Positions 6,703 to 13,012 of a stretch of DNA of 46,317 nucleotides are shown piece by piece (the first letter of the stretch is position 1; each line of letters begins with the position of its first letter). The position numbers and the translations under genes were made by a program. The stretch is taken from IMG/VR virus record IMGVR_UViG_3300044703_000138, positions 1-46,317 of that record. One strand, given 5' to 3'. The DNA comes from a virus. Under the pieces are notes generated by a model. It made no database searches, was not told the DNA's origin, and saw only the letters and a program-made list of their open reading frames with translations.

Positions 6703-7099
6703 TTGTTGCGGGCGCTCGGCCTTGGGCGCGCCGGAGCTGCTTGACCGTCCAGTAGCTGACGCCGAATCGCGCGGCGATCTCACGACGGCTCAGCTTAGAC
6801 GCGCGGATTTCCGAGACTTCGGCATCGCTGAGCCTGGCCCGTGGATGCCTCTCGCCCGCCTGATGTGTCCCATGTTCCCGTTTCTGCGCGGTGTTCGCCT
6901 TGGGCGTCTTCCATGCGAGATTGTCAGCGCGGTTATTCTGGCGATTGCCGTCTTGGTGCGCCGCCTGAGTCCCTGCCGGAGGCGGGCCGTGAAACGCCGC
7001 GCAAACGAGCCGATGCACACTGGCGCTAATTGAGCGGCCGCCGCGGCCCCGGCAATATACAAAGCAGTTCACGCCGAACGATCCAGTCAACACGCTCAC
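6668..7099 (-). CDS. HNH homing-endonuclease-like protein
   Basis: A 143-residue protein. Its N-terminal part has the HNH pattern VHRLVCAAFHGPPP, then AHQDGNRQNNRADNLAW. The C-terminal part is a small helix-turn-helix (LSRREIAARFGVSYWTVKQL) of the type fused to phage HNH homing nucleases as a target-binding domain. Such genes are selfish and move between phages. GTG 7099 overlaps the upstream DUF551 stop (GTGA). The gene fits seamlessly into the operon, so its entry did not break co-translation upstream. Confidence 0.88.
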   Translation of the reverse strand: MSVLTGSFGVNCFVYCRGRGGRSISASVHRLVCAAFHGPPPAGTQAAHQDGNRQNNRADNLAWKTPKANTAQKREHGTHQAGERHPRARLSDAEVSEIRASKLSRREIAARFGVSYWTVKQLRRAQGRAPATSGTSDLPTAAS

Positions 7100-7329
7100 T
7101 GTCCGCCCCCCTGCTTCTCTGGAGGAGCGGGGAGGGGCATCCAGTGGGTTGGGCGCTCAATTATCGGACGATCTTGCCAGCGGTCCTCGTACTGGTCGGA
7201 AAACCAACCTGCCCAGACGGTACTCCAGCCGGTGACGTAGACCTCGTCGCCATAGCTTTCGTCCCACGCGAGAAACTGCGTTCCATCGTTCGGCGCCGTC
7301 TCTATCGGCCTCCATGCTTCCCCGGTCAT
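7096..7329 (-). CDS. DUF551-type small protein, copy 1
   Basis: A 77-residue protein with the family pattern WRPIETAPNDGTQFLAWDE and the closing HWMPLPAPPEK. DUF551 proteins are common in prophages and have no known function. A diverged paralogue is at 9011-9253, sharing the start (M-T-x-E-A-W-R-P-I) and end (MPLPAPPEK), and the DNA of both ends is nearly identical. ATG 7329 overlaps the upstream stop (ATGA). Confidence 0.8.
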   Translation of the reverse strand: MTGEAWRPIETAPNDGTQFLAWDESYGDEVYVTGWSTVWAGWFSDQYEDRWQDRPIIERPTHWMPLPAPPEKQGGGQ

Positions 7330-7532
7330 GGCTTCACCACGCGGTAGGCGATGATGTCGAAGTCAGCGCTGTAGAGGTTTGCGCCAGTCGCGAAATGAGC
7401 CCACTGGTAGCATTTCGCCTCTCCGGGACCTCGCATCCCACGCCGCAGCTTGATCTCCACACGCGTATCCGGCTCGACAGGACATTTCCCGCCGTTCCAC
7501 TCGATCCACCCCTCTTCGGATGATGCTGTCAT
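7326..7532 (-). CDS. Small unknown protein, paralogue A
   Basis: A 68-residue protein with EEGWIEWNGGKCPVEPDTRV near the start and a final FDIIAYRVVKP. It resembles the small phage proteins that open with W-x-x-W-N-G-G-x-C-P-V. Its paralogue is at 9250-9450 and each copy is followed by a DUF551 gene, so the pair has been duplicated as a unit. ATG 7532 is set by the ATGA overlap. Confidence 0.75.
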   Translation of the reverse strand: MTASSEEGWIEWNGGKCPVEPDTRVEIKLRRGMRGPGEAKCYQWAHFATGANLYSADFDIIAYRVVKP

Positions 7533-8131
7533 GATGGGGCTCCAGGTTGAGTTTGGGCGTCTGCCCGCTCTTCGGCGGGCACCGCGCCACTCATGAACGG
7601 AGCCGCATTCGCGTCTCCGCCCTTCGGGTGAGTGTCGGCTGACGCAAGGCAGTTCGGGGCGATGTTCTTGCCGTAGCCGTCCTCTCCCCAGCAAGTGCCT
7701 AGCACCCCGCCGTTGCCGTCGCTCGGGTTGCCGCAGTACTCGCAGACGCGGCGATCTGGTTCGTCCAGCGGCGCCAACTTGCCAGCGACCACATTGCAGA
7801 AGAGGCTCTCGTTCTTGATGTAGTCGCGAGCCGGAAGGTCTTGGTCGCTGAGCACATCATCAACGACGATGAGGAAACCCTTTACCGTCTCGCGAACGAC
7901 GGTGGCGGGCCACGTTTCAAGGGAGCAGCCATCTTCGTACGCCCAGTCCGGCGGATAATATTTCCACGTCACCTGAACGCGCTGGCCTTCGCGGTAAAGC
8001 GGACGACGCAAGGCGCACCGGAAGTTGACCGTCGTCATGCCAAGGCCCTTAATGCCAGCGGCAACTTGCGCGCGGCGGGGGCAAGTGGCGCGCTCCACGG
8101 CGCAATTGAGGCAGGGCTGATAGAAGCTCAT
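7529..8131 (-). CDS. Cysteine-rich unknown protein
   Basis: A 200-residue protein. It begins MSFYQPCLNCAVERATCPRR (three Cys), then a beta-rich middle that looks like a small barrel (REGQRVQVTWKYYPPDW, WPATVVRETVKGFLIVVDDV) and a second zinc-like cluster at ~140-165 (CEYCGNP, then C and NCLA). This type is seen in several phages without known function. ATG 8131 overlaps the stop of the 32-residue membrane peptide. The C-terminal ~35 residues are disordered, Ala/Gln-rich. Confidence 0.7.
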   Translation of the reverse strand: MSFYQPCLNCAVERATCPRRAQVAAGIKGLGMTTVNFRCALRRPLYREGQRVQVTWKYYPPDWAYEDGCSLETWPATVVRETVKGFLIVVDDVLSDQDLPARDYIKNESLFCNVVAGKLAPLDEPDRRVCEYCGNPSDGNGGVLGTCWGEDGYGKNIAPNCLASADTHPKGGDANAAPFMSGAVPAEERADAQTQPGAPS

Positions 8132-8226
8132 GCCATCACCGCCAGCATCACGAGGGCTGCATCGGCCACGACACAGATCGCAGCGCAGAGGAGAAGGATA
8201 GGGATAGGAGGGAGGAAGCGGGTCAT
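8128..8226 (-). CDS. 32-residue membrane peptide
   Basis: Read from the sequence: ATG 8226 to TGA 8128, with ATGA overlaps at both ends. The peptide is one hydrophobic segment (PPIPILLLCAAICVV, then ALVMLAVMA) after a short MTRFL start, i.e. a likely single membrane helix. No homologue recognised. Its exact nesting between two genes argues for a real gene; it could be a small host-membrane effector. Confidence 0.6.
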   Translation of the reverse strand: MTRFLPPIPILLLCAAICVVADAALVMLAVMA

Positions 8227-8540
8227 GCTGCTTTCTCCACTCGAAAACTCTCTTCGATCTCCCCCGCAAATCCCTTGCGCTGGATCTCGGAATCCTTGAT
8301 GATGTCGTCGATGGCGGGACCCCTTCCATTCGGTCCCCAGAATCCAGCCGTCCCATAAGGCCCGCCCATGATCGGCCGGCTGAGATCGCGAGTGACCGCG
8401 GCGAGGTAGCGGCGGGCGGAATGGGTCAGGGCGTCGAGAATGAGCGTCGTTGCCCGGTCGCCCCTGTGAGAGACGTTGGCGAGGATGCAGCGCTCCAGGT
8501 TGCGCTTGTGCTCTAGGAGGATATCGCGCGCATCAGCCAT
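8223..8540 (-). CDS. Unknown small protein
   Basis: A 105-residue protein beginning MADARDILLEHKRNLERCIL. N-terminal half is helical, the middle is Gly/Pro-rich (PIMGGPYGTAGFWGPNGRGP), and it ends in a charged helix. I choose ATG 8540, which overlaps the upstream stop by 8 bases, over the ATG at 8555. Function unknown. Confidence 0.65.
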   Translation of the reverse strand: MADARDILLEHKRNLERCILANVSHRGDRATTLILDALTHSARRYLAAVTRDLSRPIMGGPYGTAGFWGPNGRGPAIDDIIKDSEIQRKGFAGEIEESFRVEKAA

Positions 8541-8751
8541 TGCCCTGCTCCTCAAGGATGGCGCGGACCTCTAGGCCGAGAGGGGTTTCCTCGTGCAGCA
8601 TGACGAGCTTGCTGATCGCATCGCGGGCGTACATACCGAACAGGCCGAGCGAAACGAGACGGCGTGCGCGCGGAAGTGATGCAGTGCATCTGGCCCGAAA
8701 CGCCGCCCGCTGCGCCAGATTCAGCTTCCCGGCTATCTTCCGTGCGGTCAT
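8533..8751 (-). CDS. Small basic helical protein
   Basis: A 72-residue protein starting MTARKIAGKLNLAQRAAF. It has a hydrophobic/basic middle (RRLVSLGLFGMYARDAISKL) and ends LEVRAILEEQ. Possibly winged-helix-like (LGL near residue 35), but not assignable. ATG 8751 by ATGA overlap with the zinc-finger gene. Confidence 0.65.
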   Translation of the reverse strand: MTARKIAGKLNLAQRAAFRARCTASLPRARRLVSLGLFGMYARDAISKLVMLHEETPLGLEVRAILEEQGNG

Positions 8752-9014
8752 GGCTGGCCCCAATTGTTGTTGAGGCTCTGCTGGGCGTAACAGCCGAGCG
8801 AGCGCTGGCCGTCGCCGTGGCCGGGCATCGACTGTTCGAGCCGTAGCGACGAGTTGAAGTCGCATTGGCGGCTGCAAACCCACCCGCCGTAATGGTTGGC
8901 TTTCGCGCGCTCGCCAGTTTCGGGAACGTAGGCGGGCTTGCCGGTGTGGTAGGGCGAGCCGTCAAGCTGCCGTCCGCACCCGCGACAAATCGCAATCGCC
9001 GGAAGGCCGCTCAT
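8748..9014 (-). CDS. Small treble-clef/zinc-finger protein
   Basis: An 88-residue protein with CRGCGRQLDG at residues 10-19 and WVCSRQCDFNSS at ~45-56, giving a CxxC...CxxxC metal site of the type found in phage zinc-finger proteins. The remainder is Gln/Asn-rich. ATG 9014 overlaps the stop of the second DUF551 gene. Function unknown. Confidence 0.7.
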   Translation of the reverse strand: MSGLPAIAICRGCGRQLDGSPYHTGKPAYVPETGERAKANHYGGWVCSRQCDFNSSLRLEQSMPGHGDGQRSLGCYAQQSLNNNWGQP

Positions 9015-9253
9015 TCCCCGTCCCCCCGCTTCTCTGGAGGAGCGGGGAGGGGCATGAAGTGGGAAACCTTGACGCTCGTTGAGCCTTCGCTGGGGCCATC
9101 AAGGTAAACGCGCCCATGCAACATGCGGCCTGTGCACACTCGCCAGTCAGGCTGGCCGACGTATTCGCATCCCTGCGCTCGTTGCGACCAACCAAAGATG
9201 TACGCACCGCTGCTCGGCGCCTCGGCTATCGGCCTCCATGCTTCCCTGGTCAT
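9011..9253 (-). CDS. DUF551-type small protein, copy 2
   Basis: An 80-residue paralogue of 7096-7329: same opening (WRPIAEAPSSGAYIFGW) and same close (HFMPLPAPPEK), with a diverged middle. Start ATG 9253, ATGA overlap. The first and last ~40 bases of the gene are almost identical to copy 1, including the stretch that encodes APPEK. Confidence 0.78.
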   Translation of the reverse strand: MTREAWRPIAEAPSSGAYIFGWSQRAQGCEYVGQPDWRVCTGRMLHGRVYLDGPSEGSTSVKVSHFMPLPAPPEKRGDGE

Positions 9254-9450
9254 GACGGCCTCACCTGATATGCGACCACGTTTGTGGCGTTGAACGGGAA
9301 GTCGAGATGATCCCAAGCAACGACGCTGGGTGAGACGCCCAAGATGCTGTCGAAGCCGTTGAGGTAGCGAACACGGACCGCCGTATCCGGCTCGACAGGA
9401 CATTCCCCGCCGTTCCACGGAATCCAGCCGTCTTCGTTCGTATCGGTCAT
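9250..9450 (-). CDS. Small unknown protein, paralogue B
   Basis: A 66-residue paralogue of 7326-7532, with EDGWIPWNGGECPVEPDTAV and a final NVVAYQVRPS. The conserved core DNA is nearly identical between the copies, while the middle differs. As in copy A it is followed directly by a DUF551 gene. Function unknown. Confidence 0.75.
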   Translation of the reverse strand: MTDTNEDGWIPWNGGECPVEPDTAVRVRYLNGFDSILGVSPSVVAWDHLDFPFNATNVVAYQVRPS

Positions 9451-9803
9451 GACTGCGCTCCAGGCTGGGCGATGTTCTTCGGACCCGCGCTGTCGCGTAG
9501 ACCGCGCTCGCGAATGATGATGCTCGCCAGCGGCGCCCACGTCGCCAGTTGGTAGCTATCGAAATACTCCAGCATTTCGGCCACGACTTGGTAGGCGCCT
9601 GAGACATCTGTGAAACAGCTGCTGTCGCGCGCGGCTATCTCCTTAGCGCGGTCTAAAAGCTTATGCTCGCAGAAGCCGTGAACGCGCTGGTTCTCCGCTG
9701 CGCACGACCTTGCGTTCGGCCAGTGGTTGTCCACAATGTAACCGGCCACGACGCCGGCGCATTGGTCGAAGGTTGGCACGCGTCCTGAACCCTGGTCGCT
9801 CAT
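9447..9803 (-). CDS. Unknown phage protein
   Basis: A 118-residue soluble protein with four scattered Cys and an acidic central helix (DVSGAYQVVAEMLEYFDSYQ). ATG 9803 and TGA 9447 both take part in ATGA overlaps. No family recognised. Confidence 0.65.
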   Translation of the reverse strand: MSDQGSGRVPTFDQCAGVVAGYIVDNHWPNARSCAAENQRVHGFCEHKLLDRAKEIAARDSSCFTDVSGAYQVVAEMLEYFDSYQLATWAPLASIIIRERGLRDSAGPKNIAQPGAQS

Positions 9804-10144
9804 CCCTGGGACTCCTGAGATGCACGGGCTCTCAGACTCGCGGCGGTGAAAGCGAGAGCGGGGGTGGCGGCATTGACGACAGGCATGCTATCGGGGTTCG
9901 GCCAGACGCACGCTCCGATGACGCCCTCGCATTCGCCAAGCTGCCAAGCGCACCCTTCCGGCAGCAGCAACATTGCGGCAGACTCGTATGCCTCGCTGTT
10001 AAGGAAGCGGCTAAACCTGTCGCGTTTGCCGAAGTCGCCGGTAGCGAGGAGCGCGTCGCCAGCTTCACGCAACAGCGACCACTGTTCATCCGCGCTCGCC
10101 TGTTCGCACCTCAAAGCAAGGGATAGGAGGGTGTCGGGGGTCAT
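9800..10144 (-). CDS. Unknown phage protein
   Basis: A 114-residue protein. The N-terminus is helical (LLSLALRCEQASADEQWSLL). The end is an Ala-rich AATPALAFTAASLRARA helix, a feature seen at the C-terminus of a family of short alphaproteobacterial phage proteins of unknown role. ATGA overlaps on both sides. Confidence 0.65.
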   Translation of the reverse strand: MTPDTLLSLALRCEQASADEQWSLLREAGDALLATGDFGKRDRFSRFLNSEAYESAAMLLLPEGCAWQLGECEGVIGACVWPNPDSMPVVNAATPALAFTAASLRARASQESQG

Positions 10145-10767
10145 GATGCCGGACCTTCAGGAGATTGGGCGTCCCCGGCTTCGCCGGTCGGGCTCTCGCC
10201 TTCGGCCGAGCCGCTACGCGTCTCGTCGGCTGTCGCCGCTTCGATCCCTGACGCTTCGGGAACAGCTTCGATCACCTGCCGAGCGGCGTAGTTGGGCCAA
10301 GAGAAGGCGATGGTAACGCCGCCCTCGTCCATATGGGTTATGCGCGAGAAAGCAGCGGGAAGGCCCGCGCCTTCCAATGCGATCACAGCCGCGAATAGAG
10401 TGGTGCGCCGCTCGGCGTAGGTCAGCGGGTCATGCTGGGCCGCCAGAAGCTCAATGCCCAGCGGCGTGATCCGCCAGCGCTGTTCCTGCGACTCTGGATG
10501 CTTCGGCCGCGACTTGCAAAGTCCTACCGCACGCGCGGCTTGAAGGGCATTCGAAAGCTGCCACGGCGCACGCATTTTCGACCAGCGCCCATTCGCCGGC
10601 AGCCATTGCAGCGCCCGTCGATATCGCCCGAGTAGCCGTATTCTCTCTGCGTTAGGGACACTGCTCTGCGAAGACGGCGCAGCCCGAAGGGCGGCAGAGC
10701 GGTCCTGCGAAGCAGGAATCGCCCCATCTCCTTGACTATCAAGGATATCTGCGATGGAGGGGGTCAT
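10141..10767 (-). CDS. Unknown protein, possible winged helix
   Basis: A 208-residue protein. After a disordered first ~40 residues, ~45-120 look folded (RYRRALQWLPANGRWSKM, then RWRITPLGIELLAAQ). The segment WRITPLGIELL is typical of the wing and last helix of a winged-helix domain, so DNA binding is possible. The last ~40 residues are Gly/Glu/Ser-rich and probably unstructured. ATGA overlaps with both neighbours. Confidence 0.6.
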   Translation of the reverse strand: MTPSIADILDSQGDGAIPASQDRSAALRAAPSSQSSVPNAERIRLLGRYRRALQWLPANGRWSKMRAPWQLSNALQAARAVGLCKSRPKHPESQEQRWRITPLGIELLAAQHDPLTYAERRTTLFAAVIALEGAGLPAAFSRITHMDEGGVTIAFSWPNYAARQVIEAVPEASGIEAATADETRSGSAEGESPTGEAGDAQSPEGPAS

Positions 10768-11594
10768 GCCGACTGACTCTCGCTGGCAGCTTCTTCCTCA
10801 GCCAGGCGCTTCATGTCGGCGAGCGCGTCGGCATTCGAACCATAGAAGCTGGGGAAACGATCGATGTTGGGGTCGCTGGCGAGATAGATCAGGCTCGCCG
10901 CGGCGGGGGTGCCCATCTTGGCTTCCAGCTTTTGCCCCTCTTCGCCAGCCAGCGTGACGACCCAGCCGGCGCGACAATGCGTCGTCTCGCATTTGTGCCA
11001 GTTCGACATGTCGAGCGCGCCCGGCGCCGACGCAGCGGCGTAGACGCGCTGGTGAATTTGGGGTATAATCGGGGCACCGCTCAGGACGGCACCGCGCAGG
11101 TCGGCACCGCGCAGGTCGGCATCGCTCAGGACGGCACCGCGCAGGACGGCACCGCTCAGGACGGCACCGCTCAGGACGGCACCGCTCAGGACGGCACCGC
11201 GCAGGTCGGCATCGCGCAGGTCGGCACCGCTCAGGACGGCACCGCGCAGGACGGCACCGCGCAGGTCGGCATCGCTCAGGACGGCACCGCGCAGGACGGC
11301 ACCGCTCAGGACGGCACCGCGCAGGACGGCACCGCTCAGGACGGCACCGCTCAGGACGGCACCGCGCAGGTCGGCACCGCTCAGGACGGCACCGCGCAGG
11401 TCGGCACCGCGCAGGACGGCACCGCTCAGGACGGCACCGCTCAGGACGGCACCGTTGCGATAGCCCCAGCGGACCGCGAGCCCGATCTTGACGCCGACAG
11501 TCGCATCCGGCGCGCAAGTGATCTCGGCCGTGAACTGAACCTTGTTCGTCCAGCGGTTGCGAATTTCGAATTGCTCAACTTCCCTGATAGCCAT
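10764..11594 (-). CDS. Pentapeptide-repeat protein
   Basis: About 276 residues. A ~48-residue N-terminal domain (EVEQFEIRNRWTNKVQFTAE) is followed by 25 uninterrupted pentapeptides of the type G/D-A-V/D-L-S/R, then a ~100-residue C-terminal domain with NWHKCETTHCRAGW. Pentapeptide repeats fold as a right-handed square helix with the size and charge of B-DNA. Some (Qnr, MfpA) protect or inhibit gyrase, but for phage proteins with this C-terminal domain the role is unknown. Three starts are possible (GTG 11600, ATG 11597, ATG 11594); AAGGA is best spaced (8 bases) for 11594. It ends in an ATGA overlap. Confidence 0.85.
   Translation of the reverse strand: MAIREVEQFEIRNRWTNKVQFTAEITCAPDATVGVKIGLAVRWGYRNGAVLSGAVLSGAVLRGADLRGAVLSGADLRGAVLSGAVLSGAVLRGAVLSGAVLRGAVLSDADLRGAVLRGAVLSGADLRDADLRGAVLSGAVLSGAVLSGAVLRGAVLSDADLRGADLRGAVLSGAPIIPQIHQRVYAAASAPGALDMSNWHKCETTHCRAGWVVTLAGEEGQKLEAKMGTPAAASLIYLASDPNIDRFPSFYGSNADALADMKRLAEEEAASESQSA
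11079..11453 (-). repeat. 25 x 15-bp tandem repeat
   Basis: Near-identical 15-base units (plus strand CGCTCAGGACGGCAC or CGCGCAGGTCGGCAC types) encode the pentapeptides. Only a handful of bases vary, in a few combinations. Because the unit is a multiple of three and lacks stops, several other frames are also open here; these are artefacts of the repeat. Confidence 0.95.
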
Positions 11595-11617
11595 CATCAC
11601 ATTCCTTCGTGCCGGGG

Positions 11618-11794
11618 TTAGAAAGGCGTTGGAGGCTGGACGATGCCGACAGCGGCGTCGCGAGCTTCGGCGAAGGCTTTCACCTCGTCGGCCAGCTCTC
11701 GCAGAATGTCGGCGGCGGTGTGGTACGCGCCATCCTCGGCGTAGATGCCCGCAAGCTCCGTGCGCTCTGCGATCCGCTCGTTGATGTCGCTCAT
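11618..11794 (-). CDS. 58-residue helical protein
   Basis: Read directly: ATG 11794 with GAAGGAA 6 bases upstream, TAA at 11618. It begins MSDINERIAERTELAGIYAE and continues with a helical AADILRELADEVKAFAEARD, ending VQPPTPF. Acidic, fully helical, no Cys. Function unknown. It sits between the first gene of the leftward operon and the pentapeptide gene. Confidence 0.75.
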   Translation of the reverse strand: MSDINERIAERTELAGIYAEDGAYHTAADILRELADEVKAFAEARDAAVGIVQPPTPF

Positions 11795-11856
11795 CTCAGT
11801 TTCCTTCGTGTTTCATCCCTCTCCGTGCCGCCGGGGGAAGCGGTACGGTCCGGGGG

Positions 11857-12147
11857 TCAGGCGGCGAGTTTCAGGGGTTCGGGAAATCGGGAAGCCAGAG
11901 CGGCTTCGACCTCTTCGCGGTGCTTCATGTAGGCGATGCAGCCGCTGGCCGCGTCCTTGAGCATCCAGTAATAGCAGAGGGCCTCAAGGCCGAGACGGGT
12001 GGCGCGATAGGCCATCGGGGGCACCAGCTCGACCAGCTCGATGCGCTCCAGATTGCGAGCGACGCGGAGGGCGGAGCCGTCGGCCGTGCGCGGCTCAAGC
12101 ATCACCCGGAACAAGAAGTCGGCTTGCGGCTTGGTGAGGGTCTGCAT
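11857..12147 (-). CDS. First leftward early gene, winged-helix-like
   Basis: A 96-residue protein directly behind the operator/promoter at 12174-12216, so it is the first gene released when the repressor leaves. KPQADFLFRVMLEP, then LRVARNLERIELVELV and YRATRLGLEALCYY follow the helix-helix-wing pattern of small winged-helix proteins, so it may be a regulator. The position resembles that of lambda N, but there is no Arg-rich N-like motif. Start ATG 12147. Confidence 0.75.
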   Translation of the reverse strand: MQTLTKPQADFLFRVMLEPRTADGSALRVARNLERIELVELVPPMAYRATRLGLEALCYYWMLKDAASGCIAYMKHREEVEAALASRFPEPLKLAA

Positions 12148-12173
12148 CGTTCGGCTCCCATGTGATGAGAGCC

Positions 12174-12216
12174 GGTATCTACAAGAGTTTTGTAGCTGTC
12201 AACAAGTTTTTTGTAG
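12174..12216 (-). promoter_or_regulatory. Leftward early promoter with two repressor operators
   Basis: Two dyads lie 21 bp apart centre to centre: 12179-12195 (CTACAA-GAGTT-TTGTAG, perfect) and 12200-12216 (CAACAA-GTTTT-TTGTAG). On the minus strand a TTGACA (12202-12197) lies between and partly within them, with TAGATA (12181-12176) or GATACC (12179-12174) as the -10. Repressor bound here would block the promoter. The same dyad occurs three times between cI and cro. Confidence 0.75.
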
Positions 12217-12218
12217 GA

Positions 12219-12548
12219 TCAGTCTTTCCATTCCCACTCAGGCAGTTTTGCCAGGCGGTCGACCTCTTTCATCCGCTCGCCGTTGCTCCAGCTGTAGACC
12301 GCAAAATACGCCACGAACGAAAGGCCGACCGCGAGCCCGGATTGCCACCAGCCCCCAAGGCCAACAACGTTGTACACGGTTAGCCATATGGCAGCGGTGA
12401 CGCCATTGGTATACAGTCCGGCGTGAACGCCCCACGCGGCGTCGAGAGCAAGCCTGTCCCGCTCTGCTATCGCGTGTTCCAGCCACTCATGGTATTTGGC
12501 TAGACGGAGCTCCAAGTCGGCCATCCGCACGTGCGGATCATCCTTCAC
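12219..12548 (-). CDS. Membrane protein downstream of repressor
   Basis: A 109-residue protein with an N-terminal amphipathic helix (LELRLAKYHEWLEHAIAERD), two likely membrane helices (~ residues 45-65 and 70-88: TAAIWLTVYNVVGLGGWW, LAVGLSFVAYFAVYSW) and a charged tail. GTG 12548 overlaps the repressor stop by 11 bases; ATG 12524 is an alternative. It is the only gene sharing the repressor transcript, so it is probably expressed in the lysogen. A superinfection-exclusion or lysogenic-conversion role is plausible but is inference. Confidence 0.7.
   Translation of the reverse strand: MKDDPHVRMADLELRLAKYHEWLEHAIAERDRLALDAAWGVHAGLYTNGVTAAIWLTVYNVVGLGGWWQSGLAVGLSFVAYFAVYSWSNGERMKEVDRLAKLPEWEWKD
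12523..12538. other. 16-bp perfect palindrome
   Basis: ATCCGCAC-GTGCGGAT, without spacer, exactly at the junction of the repressor stop and the start region of the membrane protein gene. No T-run follows, so it is not a terminator in either direction. It may be a protein site or an RNA hairpin covering the start. Confidence 0.5.
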
Positions 12549-12924
12549 GGGCGCGCTCGAGAATTATCCTGCCTACCAGCTCGCCATCGCGGGTGTGAAT
12601 CAGGAGCTCGCCGCCGGCACTGAGGCCGGTCCGGTCCCCCGCCTTAGTTGTAGGAGCCAACAGCAAGTCGTCTACCTCGCCGCTCTCAAAGGCTCCTCGT
12701 ACATGGCGCCACCATGGAGGAAGCTTCGCCGGCCCCCTATCTTCAGTCGCATTTTCGATTGCGGAAAGCTGCTGTTGGGTGATGTTGATCGGATCCCCCT
12801 GAACGCGAGCGCGAGCTAAGGCCGCCCTTGCTACCAGGGTGCCCGAGCACTTATCGCCCCGATCTTCCCGCTGCCTTGCCAGCCACTTCCCGGCCGCGAT
12901 CACATCCGATTTGCCCGTGCCCAT
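12538..12924 (-). CDS. CI-like prophage repressor (HTH only)
   Basis: A 128-residue protein facing the cro-like gene. Residues ~10-80 look like a lambda-repressor-type HTH: GKWLARQREDRG, then QQQLSAIENATEDRG and KLPPWWRHVRGAF. The remainder (~45 residues, DGELVGRIILERAR) has no S24 peptidase Ser/Lys signature, so RecA-stimulated self-cleavage of the lambda type is not expected. I choose ATG 12924. A TAGAAT -10 ends 8 bases before this ATG and there is no ribosome site, which fits a leaderless message as for lambda cI. It is the best candidate for binding the CTACAA-N5-TTGTAG dyads. Confidence 0.7.
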   Translation of the reverse strand: MGTGKSDVIAAGKWLARQREDRGDKCSGTLVARAALARARVQGDPINITQQQLSAIENATEDRGPAKLPPWWRHVRGAFESGEVDDLLLAPTTKAGDRTGLSAGGELLIHTRDGELVGRIILERAREG

Positions 12925-12935
12925 AGGAGCATATT

Positions 12936-13001
12936 CTACAAGTGAATTTGTAGCTTGTGCTCTACAAAATCCTTGTTGCACGGGCGACAAAAGTCTTGTA
13001 G
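12936..13001. promoter_or_regulatory. Switch region with three operators (OR-like)
   Basis: Three dyads in the 88-base gap between cI and cro: 12936-12953 (CTACAA-GTGAAT-TTGTAG, perfect), 12962-12978 (CTACAA-AATCC-TTGTTG) and 12985-13001 (CGACAA-AAGTC-TTGTAG). Centres are ~25 and ~23 bp apart. The first covers the TAGAAT (12938-12933) -10 of the repressor promoter. The other two cover the probable rightward promoter in front of cro. This mirrors the three-site lambda OR. Confidence 0.8.
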
Positions 13002-13012
13002 CTTCTGCGGCT

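Noticed and set aside
10932-11621. Long plus-strand frame of GTAQDGTAQVG repeats and a minus frame of RPERCRPARC repeats over the pentapeptide gene
   Set aside because: They are forced open by a stop-free 15-bp repeat whose length is a multiple of three; only the pentapeptide frame gives a known fold and has a good ribosome site.
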